Notes: generated from the sequence alone by a model not told the origin. A stretch of DNA of 64,000 nucleotides from Fallopia convolvulus (GCA_964016875.1 OZ024725.1:47391427-47455426); one strand, 5' to 3'. Counted from the stretch's first letter, positions 11,914 to 24,461 are shown. Translations and numbers: made by a program.

Positions 11914-11930
11914 AATGCCCTCTTAAGCTC
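11914..11930 (-). promoter_or_regulatory. Copia-1 polypurine tract
   Basis: On the minus strand AAGAGGGCATT immediately precedes the 3' LTR, the usual place for second-strand priming. Confidence 0.6.
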
Positions 11931-12013
11931 AGTATTATTGCTAGAAGTAAAAACTGATTCTAGTGGATTTTAAGACAAGTTTCATAATATCATCATTGGC
12001 TCAGTTCCATATC

Positions 12014-15000
12014 TCAAGTTACATCATTGATATGGAGTTCTTTCCTACAGAACACAAATTTGTTAGTGGGGACTATTTTTGTTCCAAAATCTGCAGGATT
12101 GGTGTCTCCAGGTATTTTCTTCACATTAATTTCCTGGTCCTCCACCATTCTCCGTATAAAATGATATCTCACGTCTATGTGTTTAGTCCTCTCATGATAA
12201 ACAGGATCCTTGCAAAGATACAAGACACTCTGATTATCAGTGAAAAGAGTAGGCAACTATGTTTTGCCTTCAATTTCATGCAAGATACCACATAGCCAAG
12301 TAGCCTCCTTTGAGGCCTCAGTAGCTGCAATGTACTCAGCCTCTGTTGAGGAGAGTGCAACTATTGATTGTTGTTGGGATTTCCAGGAAATGCAATTTCC
12401 TGCCCAATAGTAATAATATGCAGTTGTAGACTTCCTGTTGTCCCTGTTACTAGCATAGTCCGAGTCCACATACCCTGTAAGTGTGGTTCTCGGACTATGT
12501 TCAGCATATACCAAACCATAGTTCACGGTCCCTTTTACATATTTGAGCAGGTATTTCATACCTGCCCAGTGTTTTTGTCCAAGATTGGACATAAAGCGAC
12601 TAAGTACACTTATAGCAAAAGCTAAATCTGGCCTAGTACAAATCATAGCATACATAATGCTTCCCACTGCTACATCATATGGAATATGCTCCATATTCTT
12701 CTTTTCTTCTTCAGTGGTGGGACAATCTTGTTTTGTGAACTCCAAGTGCCCTCCAAGTGGTATTGGTGCAAGCTTGGAATCATTCATGGCAAACCTGTCA
12801 AGTACTTTGTGCAGGTAGTCAGACTGAGACAGATAGATAGTTTTCTTAATCCTATCTCTAATGATATACACCCCTAGAATCTTAGATGCAGCTCCTAAGT
12901 CTTTCATGTCAAAGTGTTTCTTCAAGTCATGTTTAACTCCAGAAATTACAACCTTAGAGCTACTGACAAGCAAGATGTCATCAACATAAAGAAGGATGTA
13001 AATAGGAGAAGAAGACTTAACACCTTTGAAATATAAGCAAGTATCCAGCTGCTTCTAGAGAAACCAAGAGAAATCATGCAAGCATCAAATTTCTTATTCC
13101 ACTGTCTAGGTGACTGTTTTAAGCCATATATTGATTTCTTCAATAAACAAGCATAATCAGGTTTAGTCTTATCAACAAAGCCTTTAGGCTGTCTCATGTA
13201 AATGGTTTCAATTAAGTCACCATGCAAGAAGGCAGTTTTTACATCCATTTGTTCAAGTTCCCAATCAAACACAGCAGTCATAGCAAGCAAGAGACGCATG
13301 GTTTTATATATAACAACAGGATCAAAAATATCATTGTAATCAACCCCCTCTTTTTGAGTAAAGCCTTTGGCAGCCAACCTAGCTCTAAACCTAGAGAGAT
13401 CATGTTTAGTAGCCCCATCTTTAATTTTATAAATCCATTTGCAGTCTATAAGCCTAGCTTTAGCAGGTTTAGGAACAAGAATCCAGCTGTTATTAACAAC
13501 CATAGATTGGATCTCTTCATGCATAGCCTTAACCCATTCATTATCCTGTTTACAACTGACAGCCTGTTCATAGCTGTCAAGACTAAAGTTTTTAATGATC
13601 TTAGCAACAGTGAAAGCAAACTCAACAATTTTATCAAAGCACTCAAGCAAATTCACCTCAAACCTTTTATTAGGTATTCTTATCCTAGGTTCCCTATCCC
13701 TAGTCAACTGGTAATCAACCAAATCATTCACAGAAGAGGAAGAGGAAGAACCAGAACTAGCATGCTCAGAGACAGAGGTAGAAGGAAGAGGTAAAGAATT
13801 TGAGTTAGAGTTGCTTACTCCCCCACCCAATTGGTGAGGTTGTGTACTTGTTGATGCTGTATCAAGTTGATTGTTGCCCTCGTTATTTTGTGCTTCTGGA
13901 GCATCTTCTTCATTCTGTTCTACAGAATCATCCTCGTCATTATTGTTGTGTTCAGAGGAGTACAGTGCACTTGAGGAGTATCCTATGTCAAACTCCTCTT
14001 CATCCTGTGGTGGATCATTTTCTTCTTGGAAGAAATTTCCATTTGCAGGGAGATATGGTGTGGGGACCGCATTGCTTGCATCTTCCTCGGTGCCTGGACT
14101 TGCAACAGTTGGCATAGTTAATTTTTCTTTAAAGTAAAATTCTTTCTCATTGAAAGTAACTGACCTAGAGGTTATAACTTTATAGCCTCTAGGTTGAATT
14201 AATAAGAGTTTGTAGCCTTTTACCACGGGGGGTAGCCTAGCATGACACACTTATAGGCCCTGGGTTGCAGCTTGCCTTGTGAAACTTGGGCATAAGCTGT
14301 ACACTCAAAAGGCCTAAGGTGAGCTAGGCCAGGCTTCTTACCCATCCACATTTCCTGTGGAGTTTTGAAGTCAATGACAGAGGAGGGTGATCTGTTGATC
14401 AAATATGCTGCTGTTGTAACAGCTTCTCCCCATAAAGAATTTTTCATTCCAGCACTTATTAACGTGCATCTAGCCTTTTCTAATAGAGTCTTGTTCATCC
14501 TTTCAACTGTACCATTTTGCTGTGGAGTACCAAGAACTGTTAAGTGCCTTTTTATGCTCTGTTGTCTGCAAAAGTCATCATACATGTTATTTGCAAAATT
14601 CAAGTCCATTGTCAGTCTTAAGGCACTTGATCTTGTGATTAGTCTGCCTTTCAACCATAAGTTTCCAAGTCTTAAAGTTTTCAAAGGCTTCATCCTTATT
14701 TTTCAGTAAATAAACCCATACTTTCCTCGAGTAATGATCTATAAGAGACAGGAAGTACTTCCTTCCTCCTATAGTATCAACCTGAGCAGGCCCCTAGAGA
14801 TCAGAATGAATGTACTCTAGTGGCTTTGAGGCAGTATAGGTTGATTTACTGAAAGAGTGGGAAGTTTTCTTTCCCAACACACAATTCTCACAAAAATCAA
14901 TATCACAAGGATCACAATCAATCATATTATGCTTATGCAGATATTTGAGACCCTTATTGCCTATATGACCAAGCCTAGCATGCCACATCTTTGTATGATC

Positions 15001-15111
15001 CATTTTATCAATTTTAACACTTGCAGAGACATAATTCAGGAGTAGCAATAACATGATATAACCCTCCCTTTTTAATGCTCCTAATAAGGACTGTTCCATT
15101 TCTAACAACAT
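12014..15111 (-). pseudogene. Copia-1 pol: integrase, reverse transcriptase, RNase H, broken
   Basis: Read on the minus strand, the pieces are the GAG-pre-integrase zinc region (KMWHARLGHIG, then CENCVLGK), the integrase core (TVERMNKTLLEKARCTL) and its C-terminal part. The reverse transcriptase follows (KWIYKIKDG, MDVKTAFLHGDL, KSIYGLKQSPRQWN, and a YVDDIL motif near 12985), then RNase H (VDSDYASNRDNRKST, ALSSTEAEYIA, and the closing TDNQS...HIDVRYHFIR). The frame breaks near 15035, at a stop at 14794, near 14700, 14240 and 13060, and at a stop near 12257. The breaks are few, so decay is young. Confidence 0.9.
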
Positions 15112-16258
15112 CCCTTATACCCTGATGAGTGATAATATGACAATTTAGATCACCAAAGACAGACTCTGAGAGTAGGTTTCTCCTAAGGTTTGGCACCCAC
15201 CTTACCTTTTGGAGAACCCTTATTTTTCCATCATGCATTCTCAGAGGAACAGTCCCAATACCCTTGATGGGCAACACAGTGTGGTCACCCAACATAACAA
15301 TACCATCATTACAAAGAGTCAAAGATTCAAAGAAACCCTTGTTAGGGGTTGCATGCATTGTACATCCAGAATCTAAGATCCAATCATTTTCATCAGAGGT
15401 ATTGGAAACAATCAGAAGCTCATGAGAATATTGAGAGCATGATTCAAAAATATTAGACACACCATTGTTATCTTTTGATTTATTTTTATCATCCCTTTTC
15501 TTTTTGTTGCAATCAGTAGAATAATGACCAACAACACCACAATAATAACATTTAACATTTAACATGTCTTTCTTGTCATTGTTATTATCACCAGTTTTCT
15601 TTTTCTTATTCTTATTGAAATTCTTTTTCCCTTTGGCCATCATGACCTCATTTTTGGACTCAGTTTTTTTGTCATTGTTAGAGCTACCATTTTTTATCTT
15701 GAAGACCTTAAGGGTCTCATTTTTTTGAATGATAAACTCAGATAGCCTAGCAGTTGTCATGCCATCTCGGCCAAATTGACACACATCTTTCAAAACATCA
15801 AACTGAGCAGGGAGAGAATTCATTAAGAGCATGAACTGGTGTGAATCTTTTATCTTGTCATCACATCTTTCTAAATCTTGAATTATCCTAAGGAATCTAT
15901 CAAGATTTTCCTCTATAGTCTGACTAGTGTCCATTTTGAAACTAAACAATCTAGATAATAGAGAGATGAGACAAGGCAGAGATTTAGACAAGTACTTAGC
16001 ATCCAAAGCATCCCAAAGGGGTTTTGGTTCAGTAATACTTACAACCTGCCTAGCTACCTCATCGGATAGTCTAAGCATAATCTCTGTGTGGGCAAGATCT
16101 TGAGCATGCTTCTTTTGGAATGCAGTAGTAGTAGCATCCCAAGTGTCAGTGACAGTGTGCCACAACTTTTCTTTGGTGAGGATGGATTTCATCTTCACCT
16201 TCCACATTGCATAATCTGCATGCCCATCGTAGGGCTTGATCCTGTATGCATCTCCCAT
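15014..16258 (-). CDS. Copia-1 gag-protease
   Basis: An intact 414-residue frame. It starts with a Copia gag (MGDAYRIKPYDGHADYAMWK) and continues with a UBN2-type capsid region. A Lys/Asn-rich nucleocapsid carries the zinc knuckle CYYCGVVGHYSTDC. The aspartic protease shows the catalytic DSG (WILDSGCTMHAT). The last residues drift out of frame near 15035, where the pol frame should continue. The start lies 333 bp after the primer-binding site, which is normal. Confidence 0.88.
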   Translation of the reverse strand: MGDAYRIKPYDGHADYAMWKVKMKSILTKEKLWHTVTDTWDATTTAFQKKHAQDLAHTEIMLRLSDEVARQVVSITEPKPLWDALDAKYLSKSLPCLISLLSRLFSFKMDTSQTIEENLDRFLRIIQDLERCDDKIKDSHQFMLLMNSLPAQFDVLKDVCQFGRDGMTTARLSEFIIQKNETLKVFKIKNGSSNNDKKTESKNEVMMAKGKKNFNKNKKKKTGDNNNDKKDMLNVKCYYCGVVGHYSTDCNKKKRDDKNKSKDNNGVSNIFESCSQYSHELLIVSNTSDENDWILDSGCTMHATPNKGFFESLTLCNDGIVMLGDHTVLPIKGIGTVPLRMHDGKIRVLQKVRWVPNLRRNLLSESVFGDLNCHIITHQGIRDVVRNGTVLIRSIKKGGLYHVIATPELCLCKC

Positions 16259-16590
16259 TTAGGTACATGTATACAAGATCAGGTAGTTAGTCCTAAGAAT
16301 GCAGGAGATACTACAAATGAATTTGTTTAACCTAATTTCTTTGAAACAGGATACCAAACAAAACACAAGTCAAGAAACCAATCTAGACTCCTAGACTCTA
16401 TTGTAGGAACCGACAGTGGGAAGTAATCGACATAAGTCGAAATCCTTCTATCAAGATTCCCCTGGCCCCAAGTAATTTCTTACTTGAGATACAGTGACAA
16501 AAGCAAGACGAGAAGAAAGCAAGATCTGAGAAGAATAAGAATGAGAAAGCAGAAGCAACAGGATCAAGAAATCAAAGCAAGATCTAAAAA

Positions 16591-16610
16591 TAACTTGGCT
16601 CTGATACCAA
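16591..16610 (-). promoter_or_regulatory. Copia-1 primer-binding site (initiator tRNA-Met type)
   Basis: Minus strand TTGGTATCAGAGCCAAGTTA lies 2 bp inside the 5' LTR. TGGTATCAGAGC is the usual plant Copia primer site complementary to initiator tRNA-Met. Confidence 0.9.
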
Positions 16611-16612
16611 TT

Positions 16613-17452
16613 TGTAATTCTCATTCGACTCAGACACTCGGATCAACTCAAAAATAGTAAACAAACAAGTAAACGGAAGAACAAGTGAACACAAGTAATT
16701 GGTGACGCAGTTCGGCAAAGCCTACATCTGCGGAGCCTCAGAGAGGAAGCTCGTCTCAAAATATCCACTAGATCTCAGAAGTTTACAAGCAGGTTACACA
16801 CAACAACACGAAGAGCAAAGAATAACCAAGAACAAGCAGATTCAAAGGTACAAGAATGGAGAAACACAGAAAAGGGAAGAAGAGAAGATCTAGGGTTTCG
16901 CCCCCCTAAGGCTGACAAAGCTCGGAGATGGAGCTTTGTTGGATCTTGGACCACGAAGTTGAAGAAGCGAGATCTGGCTTCCTCAAACACCAATCGTCGG
17001 ACCACCGGAGAAGCTCTCGAGCCACCGGACTCTCTCTCTCTTTTCTCTTTCTTTTCTCTCTCTTTCTCTAAGCTCTCTTTCAGATGCGCCTTTTTTCGAA
17101 TGAGCTCGAAGAGCACAAAATCAGCTATTTATAGCTAGGTCAAGAGGAGCGTCTCCTAGAAACGAATAAGGAGATTGGGCCAGGTTCTTCAAAGTGATGA
17201 TTCGGCCCAAAACCAAAGACGAAGCCCAATAGCAATTCTAGCTAACTCAACTCGGTTTAATCCGGTTTAAGCCGTCCAACCGGATTTGGCCCGGGGTTGC
17301 TCAATCCGGTTTACCTCGTAGTAAGCTATTAATGCTATTGAACCCAGTTTTGAACTTGGCATATTTTCTACTTCAATTCATATTACAATATGTGCTATAC
17401 CATTACTTTATGTCACTAGAAATAATACTTAGCTTAATCCTAGAACATAACA
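16613..17452 (-). repeat. Copia-1 5' LTR (right copy)
   Basis: 840 bp, collinear with the left LTR. Contains a minus-strand TATA box (CTATAAATAG, 17125-17134) that would drive the element RNA. Ends TAACA before the CCATG duplication. Confidence 0.93.
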
Positions 17453-17457
17453 CCATG

Positions 17458-17974
17458 TAATCCTTGTACTATTTTCATGGTGATTAATGAGACCCTAACT
17501 CTATATAAGACTAAATAAGTCAGACCGCTGAGGGAATCAGGATGCTACATTTGGATACTTGCATAATGCCAATCATCCAAACAAGTCCTTGTAACCATCA
17601 ACCCTGGAACCAAACATCGACAAATAACAGTGGTGGCATAGACCAAGATTAGCTACATACAACAACAACAACTACCAAGATTAGCTACCTGAAACATGAA
17701 AAAAAAAAATGAAAATTTACAAGACCCTTGTGTTAAGCATTCAAATGTAAGTTCTTTCTTTGCAGTCAACAATAATAGTGTTTTGCCCTAAGCAGATCAA
17801 GGGCACCATATACAAATTACAAAACCAATTTTTTCTAGAAATGACAAAAGATCACTGATCTAGCTTTCGTCTTCTACTTATACACACGCCTTGACATCAC
17901 CAGGCAGACAAGTCGCGCTGCACAAAGCTAATCCTCATCAACGAGGAAGCGAGAGAGGGTGGCACAGATTGTTC
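17458..17974 (-). other. Interval holding the 3' UTR of the response-regulator gene
   Basis: No coding frame. The part next to 17975 is probably the 3' UTR of the minus-strand gene; its polyadenylation site cannot be fixed by eye. Confidence 0.4.
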
Positions 17975-20900
17975 CTAGAAGATATCATCCAGAGTGGCAA
18001 AGTCGAATTCACCTTCAACTGGTCCGGTGACTTCCTCTTGCTGCAATATGAAGTGGATAAGTTGCAAATTAATTGATTGTGAGGAGTCAGATTAACACAC
18101 ATTGAAAAATATGAACAAAATTGTGATCCGTGACGGCAAAAGCTTTAGCTTAACCTTGTGTTAGAAGGCGAATCTAGAAATAATATATATCATATAAGCA
18201 ATTAACCCAACATTGTCCAAATTTTGTATGAAGGTCTAACAATGACTTATTATGTATATATTAACCCAACAATGATCCAAATTTAAAAGATGACCCCACA
18301 AACGCTAAATGATGTTTCAGTTTATTAAACGTGTAAATTCTGTGATTGAAGTTACAAATTAAAATTTGCATAGCCAAGAGAAGAACAAGAAGTTTCAACC
18401 AAAAAAAAGGAGAAGAACAAGATGCATACCTGCTTGAGCATGACGCTGAGTAAATCGTCGTGGTCAAAGTCAAAATGATAATGGTTGCTTGCAGAACTCG
18501 CCTCTTGAGCTGCCTCTGCCGGCTTCACATTAGAGGGGACATTCTCAACAGCAAGATTGTCACCACTCTGGATATTTACCCTCTCTTGCAAAACCGGACC
18601 TGTTGTTGAGAACACGTTCTTGTTGCCACCATTCATAGAATTTCTGCTGTATCCTTGGTTTTGATTCACCAAAAGTGAAGTTGAGGCGCTATTATTAATG
18701 TTATCAATAGGAGATTTACGCTGAATTTCACCGAAACTTGAGCTTGCATCCAGCCAATCCTGAGGCTTTTGTTGAGAAAGCACATTGAACAAGTCATAGT
18801 CAGTAGTGTCAAATTCTCTTGAGCGCTTATTAGTCAAGTTCGCCTCCTCTTGGATGAGTCGAGCATGATTTACTGAGAAATCTGCCATAAGGGAAGGTTG
18901 AGCAGCCGAAGTATAAGGCATTCCTTGATTGCTGTCAGTCAAGCCATTTCTCGGTAATGTCCCAACAAGTTCTCCAGTAGACAATAGAGGCTGCGGAAGA
19001 ATCATTTCCAGGGACTCCGCGGATGGGTAAAAGCTAGTCAATCGCCTTGGCTCCATTCCAGTTGAATTTCCATGAAGCAAATAACTCTGCTTATTGGACT
19101 TATTGAGCTGTTGAAGGTGCTGCAATTCCGAAAACCTTGATATAGAGGACTCAAAACCGAAAGCATTTGTTTGGTGAAGTGGCATGGATAAGCCTGGGTT
19201 TATGGGAAGTGTAGGGAGAGAAGGTTGATATGAAGTGAGAGTTTGGAGATCAACTCCTCCAAGTGATGTCATTGTCCCAAAGGCTGCGTTTGGCGCGCTC
19301 ATGAAAGAATTGCTCATGCCTCCAAGATAATGTGGTTCACCAATTAGCTTTCTGAGACACAGGCGGTATTTCTGCATTTAGCAGTTGGGAAAACCCTCAG
19401 AGTACTTAAATAATGGATCCAAAAGTCATTATCGAAATTTTATTTTTTTATTGGAATATGGAAAATACCTGAAGGTGACTAGCAACATTTTCTCTTGTAA
19501 GTCCAGGAACATCCATCAGCTCCAGAATTTTCTTCGGAACAGCTTCTGGTAGTAAACAGCAAAGAAATATTCATTCAAAAGGAAGATACTGACTTATGCA
19601 TAGAGTAGAAATTTCATTTCAACTCATGGTTTCATTAGCATCACATTTGTAATTGTAACCCATGAATCTCAAGTGAACCCACAAAATGTCAGCAGCCAAT
19701 CATACAAAAAGAAAGGATCAGGATTCAAGAACGACGCTTACTATCAATTCCTAGATGGTTGACAGCAGCCACAAATTGTTGATGGAGTTCAACTGACCAA
19801 ACAACCCTTTGTTTCTTAAAACCACCATAATCATCCTTATCATCCGCCTCTTCATCATCTCCCCTCCTCTTTGAGGTCCTCCAATTTTCTTCATTCGCAT
19901 CGTGTTTCTGTCCCTTATTATCCAACGGCTCAAGCTCAGGCCACTCGTTCTTCTTCTTACGAACCACATGCTGCCATATGTTCTTAAGAGCCTCCATTCG
20001 AACCGGTTTGGTCAAGTAGTCACAAGCGCCATGCTTGACTCCTTTCATTACCACATTCTTACTATCATCCGCTGACATCACTGTTAGCATCGTACAAACC
20101 TTGTAAGGCTAAAAATGCATCACAAAATGAACTAGCCGTTAAGAAAACAATGTATTGTAGATTGTTTGGACTTACTGATGACAGGTAGATCCATTTCCAA
20201 ACCGACGTACTCGAGAAGTTTGAATCCGTCCATGTTAGGCATGTGCACGTCGCTTATAACTACATCGAAACCGTTCTTGTTGTTTCGGAGCTCGTTTAAG
20301 GCGTAATCCACCCTGTTGCATTTTGTAACTGAAATATCCACCAAAGAAAACAGACCATGAATTTCAGTCAATGACCATACAAGTAAGAGTTCAGTGTCAT
20401 CCTCAAGCTTCATTGCACCTTATCTAATATCTATCATGCAATTGGATATTTGATTTGTCTTTATTTCACCTAAATCTCACTAGACATGGCCTCATTATGA
20501 AGTAAAAAGCTCATTTGGGTCACGTGATTTCACCCTTTGGCTAATTGGACTTTTATTAATGATCACAAAGAAAAGGAAAGAAAGGAATCTTAAATTCTTT
20601 CCAAAAATAAAGGACCAAAGTTTAAAAAACAAAACAAAATAATTCATGGAACATGCATTATATTGTTCGAATTGCTGTAGTTAATGTATTGATTTGGTAA
20701 TGTGAAATTATTGAGGTTTTTTTTAAAAGGCAAGAATCGTTTAAATATAACCACCTTCTACCAAAAAAAAAATAGCAAGTATTAATTTTTTTTTGGATCA
20801 GCGAAAAGCCAAAAACTATTTGTTTTTCCCAATTTTCTCCTAAAATCCCCACAAACTATTCCAACTACATAATATGCATAAATTGTGCTTTTCTGACTGA

Positions 20901-21168
20901 TTAACAACCCACCCACACTAATCTCAACTTCAAAAACAAATCTACAAACAAAGAGAGAAAAAAATCTTTAACGGCCTTAAATATTACCATCATATCGACA
21001 AGTTACGAGCATCCTCTCCAAGATCTTCAAACAAGTAGGATCGTCGTCCACCACCAGCACCCGGAGGCCCGCCGGGAACTCATCGGATTCAGCAGCGCCG
21101 GCTTTCCGGGTCGGGTCAGAACCGGACAAAGGCATGGATCCCACTCCTCTCCCGCCACCCAAGTTCAT
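17975..21168 (-). CDS. Type-B two-component response regulator (ARR1/ARR2-like)
   Basis: Six exons on the minus strand (20988-21168, 20176-20328, 19742-20080, 19469-19545, 18430-19371, 17975-18040), all GT-AG, join in frame to 585 residues. Type-B regulators are nuclear transcription factors activated by phosphorelay in cytokinin signalling. The receiver domain shows the acidic pocket DDD (residues 41-43), phospho-acceptor Asp87 (VISDVHMP) and Lys136 (LTKPVRMEALKNIWQHVV). An acidic linker follows. The GARP/Myb-like DNA-binding domain spans about residues 198-258 (RVVWSVELHQQFVAAVN, NVASHLQKYR). The last 330 residues are Gln/Ser/Asn-rich, a likely activation region, ending FDFATLDDIF. The start MNLGGGRGVGS resembles the ARR1/ARR2 N-terminus. 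The neighbouring Copia-1 lies only about 0.5 kb past the stop codon. Confidence 0.95.
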
Positions 21169-21640
21169 GTCATCAAAAATCTCTGCGAAATCAGAAGTTT
21201 GACTTTGACCAAGAAAACAAAAGGAAAAGATCACGGTAATAGACTTCTTAAATGGGTACCCAGTTCAAATTCATAAAAACCCAGCAGAAATCATCCTAGG
21301 GTTCAACAGAAAAATGGTTGCTTTGAAAAAATGGTGGATCCAATTCGAAATTCGGGTATCCTATCGGAAGTGGGGCAATTTAAGGAGAATTTTGGATGAG
21401 GATGTGAAGATTTTAGCTAAATTTCAACTGCCCACGAGTCGATTAATACTAGAAGGAGGAGTAGAGGAAAAAGACATGAAATGAAAGGTGAGTTTTTGAG
21501 AGAGGAGGAAGAGGCGGGGAAGGAAGAGGAAAGAATAAAAAATTGGGGTTGAAAAGGAAAAGTAGTATTTTTTTTGCGAAACAGGAGGCATGATCGTCAT
21601 TTTCGAGTACTGATTCCTGTATGTTTGTTACAGCCAAGAT
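21169..21640 (-). promoter_or_regulatory. 5' UTR and promoter of the response regulator, with a likely UTR intron
   Basis: On the minus strand a pyrimidine-rich stretch ending TTTCGCAG (acceptor near 21182) lies about 14 bp before the start codon, suggesting an intron in the 5' UTR. A CT-rich leader, typical of plant UTRs, spans about 21440-21550 (GA-rich on the plus strand). The donor site cannot be chosen with certainty. Confidence 0.45.
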
Positions 21641-21864
21641 GCTACACCTTCAGGGACCATCTGCATAGACTACATATCAAAAATCTCCATTTATGCGTAG
21701 TAGGTGACAATTGATTTTATTTTTTGTTTTATTGATAAGGAAATAGTTTAATGTACAAGATGAGCTTGGTAAATTGAGATCCAAAAAAAAAAAATCAATA
21801 GTCAATCAAACCGTCATGAAAAGAAAAAAAAAAAAGAACGAAACAGTTATACACTACTTATACT

Positions 21865-22173
21865 ACACCCTCGGTCTCCCACAAATTTGTCCAAAATGAA
21901 CCAATGCACATAAATTAATATGAAGAGGGAACCAATAGCAAAAGGAAATTGAAGATTTTGATGGTGATATGTAAAAAGAGAAAAAATAAAAATAAAAACA
22001 CTAAAAGGGTGTTAATAAAGGTAGATTTTTTTGTTAAATAATGTGAGTAAAATATGAGATTAAATGAGGGTAATATTGTAAGAAAAGATTGATATAAAAA
22101 AATGAAAATATGGACAAATTTTTCGGGACACCTGAAAAGGAATACAAGACAAACTTTCGAGGACGGAGCGAGT
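21865..22173. mobile_element. Decayed Stowaway-like MITE
   Basis: The left end reads ACCCTCGGTCTCCCACAAAT. The right end, in reverse complement, reads ACTCGCTCCGTCCTCGAAAG. These are diverged forms of the CTCCCTCCGTCC ends of Stowaway elements, next to TA. The interior is AT-rich and non-coding. Confidence 0.55.
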
Positions 22174-22199
22174 ACGTAGTATAAAGAAGATAACAATTA

Positions 22200-23060
22200 A
22201 TCAATCAAACTAAAAAGCTACGGAGGCTCGTGAAAGGGTACAATCACGGATTAACTAAGACTAACGCATGTCTATAATGCAGTCGGGTAGCAAGTCTACT
22301 TTCTCCTATATATGGAAGTGAGACGAAGTCTCAAGAGAGAGAAAGGTGGTTCCGGCACCAGCGATGGAGCAATCGACTGAGAGAGTTCTTGCGGTTGAAG
22401 ACTCAACGAGATTCGTGGTCGCAAGAACTTGAAAGCTTCATATCAAGCTTTTCTGAGCCATGATTGGGGGTGAAAAACACGATTTGAGATTTCTTTTCTT
22501 GTATTTTGTTTGTGTAGATCTCTGTTTTTTAATTCTGTTTGTATCCGGTCTTGAAACTTCTTCGAAAACTTAGTGGATTTGAATGGGTCTCCCATACTAA
22601 AACTCCCTAGAGTAGGGTTTAACCCGAACTGTGTCACCAAATGTCTTTGTGTTCAACTTGCTTTTAGATTCCTGTTTTCTAGTTCTTTAAGTTTTGTTAT
22701 GTGTATATCGTTTGGATTTGGAGTTTGGATATCTCGTTTTACAGTTTGGTATCCGAGCATGTGTTTTCTTCTTTAGATCCTTTTGGTGCTTCCGCTACTT
22801 GCTCTTGTTTGCCTTTCTCTAGTTTTCTAAGTCTGTTATACTACTAAATCTTTCTTGCTTTCTTATAATCTGTTGTGGCCTTGTACGGGAATTAGATGTC
22901 CAAGGTAAACAGATTATTTCAGTGCAACCCTTCATCGATTCCTACAGTAAAAGAGTCTAGGGTTTTCTTGGTTACGTTTGTTGGTCAAGCCTTGTGCGAG
23001 AATCGAATGTCCTGGGAAATAGATTATTCTAGTTATCTTTAACTTATATGATTATATTGT
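22200..23060 (+). mobile_element. Copia 5' end fragment (LTR, primer site, leader)
   Basis: TATA box CTATATATG near 22305. The sequence then runs to TCGTTTTACA ending at 22743, followed by TTTGGTATCCGAGCATGTG, a slightly altered Copia primer-binding site. Two imperfect copies of a roughly 50-bp leader segment (CTTGTACGGGAATTAGATG / CTTGTGCGAGAATCGAATG) follow about 100 bp apart. No gag is left. The LTR start is uncertain. Confidence 0.55.
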
Positions 23061-23659
23061 ATTTTTTCTCTATCTTATATTATCTAATACATAACCTTAA
23101 TAAATTAACTTTAAAAATATTTTAATAATTATATTACGCTTTCTAGATAGTCTACCCTAATTATTATTATATTTATAAAAACCAAGTATTTAACGCACTG
23201 AAAAAAAAGTAAGATAAGAGCATATTATTGTCCAACAAAAAATGGAAAAACTATTTACAACTCTACCAAAAAAATTATTTAAAAATATTCAATTCAAGTG
23301 AAATTAATATTTTAATAGTTTCAATCTAAATTTGGGGCGAGATCTCAACAAATAATGATAAATGTTCAAATATATTCAACTGAAATATGATCCACGATTT
23401 AAAGAAATATATTTTTATAGCTTACATAATTTTAATTATGATATTATATACATGTATTTTATATTTTATATTATTATCATTAAAATCATATATTCTTAGT
23501 AAAATCATCTCGTTAATATCACGGTACTTTAATTAGTTACATTTTACTTTGCTAATTGCACATAAAATATCTCACTTGAATTGGGATTTTTTAACATTAA
23601 AATCATATATTCTTAGTAAAATCATCTTGTTAGTCATTTAGAACCATTATTACTTCTGT

Positions 23660-23700
23660 TATAAATATGGGCTCTGATACCATGTTAAAGTCACGTCCAT
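23660..23700 (-). mobile_element. Copia primer-binding-site remnant
   Basis: Minus strand TTTAACATGGTATCAGAGCC is the junction of an LTR end and a tRNA-Met primer site. The body of the element is gone on the left. An LTR may extend to the right, where the next MITE interrupts it. Confidence 0.5.
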
Positions 23701-23816
23701 CCGTGCGTATAAGTAAGAGCAAGCCCAACATATTCCCCAAATTCTTTGTGATTGAGCTTTCAGAGATTATGGACCATTTTTTAGGTCCAACAAAGTCTCT
23801 ATCTTTTTCTCTATTA

Positions 23817-24461
23817 GGCCATCTCCAATAGTTTCTCTATAATATTCTCCAAAATGAAGAGTCAAAAATCATATTCTCCAAATAAAATTTACTTTAACTC
23901 CAACAGTTTCTTCATTTTAGAAAATCTTACATTTATTAGTTTTATTTATACATAATTTTTTTATAAAATTTCATATGGCCATTCACAAGTTTCCATGTAT
24001 ACACTTTTAATTAATGCATTCTCCAAATAAATTTGGAGAATTCTCTAAATATAGAGAATACACCTCAATCTTTTGGAGAATTCTCCATTATAGAGAATTA
24101 GATAGGGAAGCTATTGGGGCAAAAAAATGGGTAAAATTCTCCAAATACAATTTCCAACAATTTGGAGAAGCTGTTGGGGATGGTCTTATAGATTAATTCT
24201 CCAAAATAGGTAGAAATCTCCCCAAATTTAGGGAATTTTTTAAAAATATTTGGGGAATGCATTAAATGTATAAAAAATATAGCTTCTTCCTATTGGTCAA
24301 ATTTGTTTTATAATATAATATTCTAATACATAAAATAATAAATATAATATATGTAGGATTTTCTAAGATAGAGAATTTGTTAGAGTTGGAGTAATAAAAT
24401 TAGAGAATAAGGTTTAGTTATTTATTTTGGAAAAAAGTATAGAGGATTTGTTGAAATGCCC
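23817..24461. mobile_element. MITE cluster with GGCCATCTCCAA ends
   Basis: The left end GGCCATCTCCAATAGTTTCT and the right end (reverse complement GGGCATTTCAACAAATCCTC) form diverged terminal inverted repeats, flanked by TTA and TAA. This suggests a PIF/Harbinger type. Inside is a second palindromic block with many copies of TTCTCCAAA / TTTGGAGAA. A related end, GAGCATCTC...GGGGATGCTC, occurs near 33914-33940. Non-coding. Confidence 0.45.

Larger units (their letters stand above)
11022..17452 (-). mobile_element. Copia-1, LTR retrotransposon with TSD
   Basis: The two LTRs (11022-11913 and 16613-17452) both run TG...CA. They are flanked by the exact 5-bp duplication CCATG at 11017-11021 and 17453-17457. 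On the minus strand the order is 5' LTR, primer-binding site, gag-protease, integrase, reverse transcriptase, RNase H, polypurine tract, 3' LTR. This is the Ty1/copia order, Tnt1-like. The LTRs are nearly identical except for a CT-repeat expansion, so insertion was fairly recent, yet pol already has several breaks. It needs trans help to move. Confidence 0.95.
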
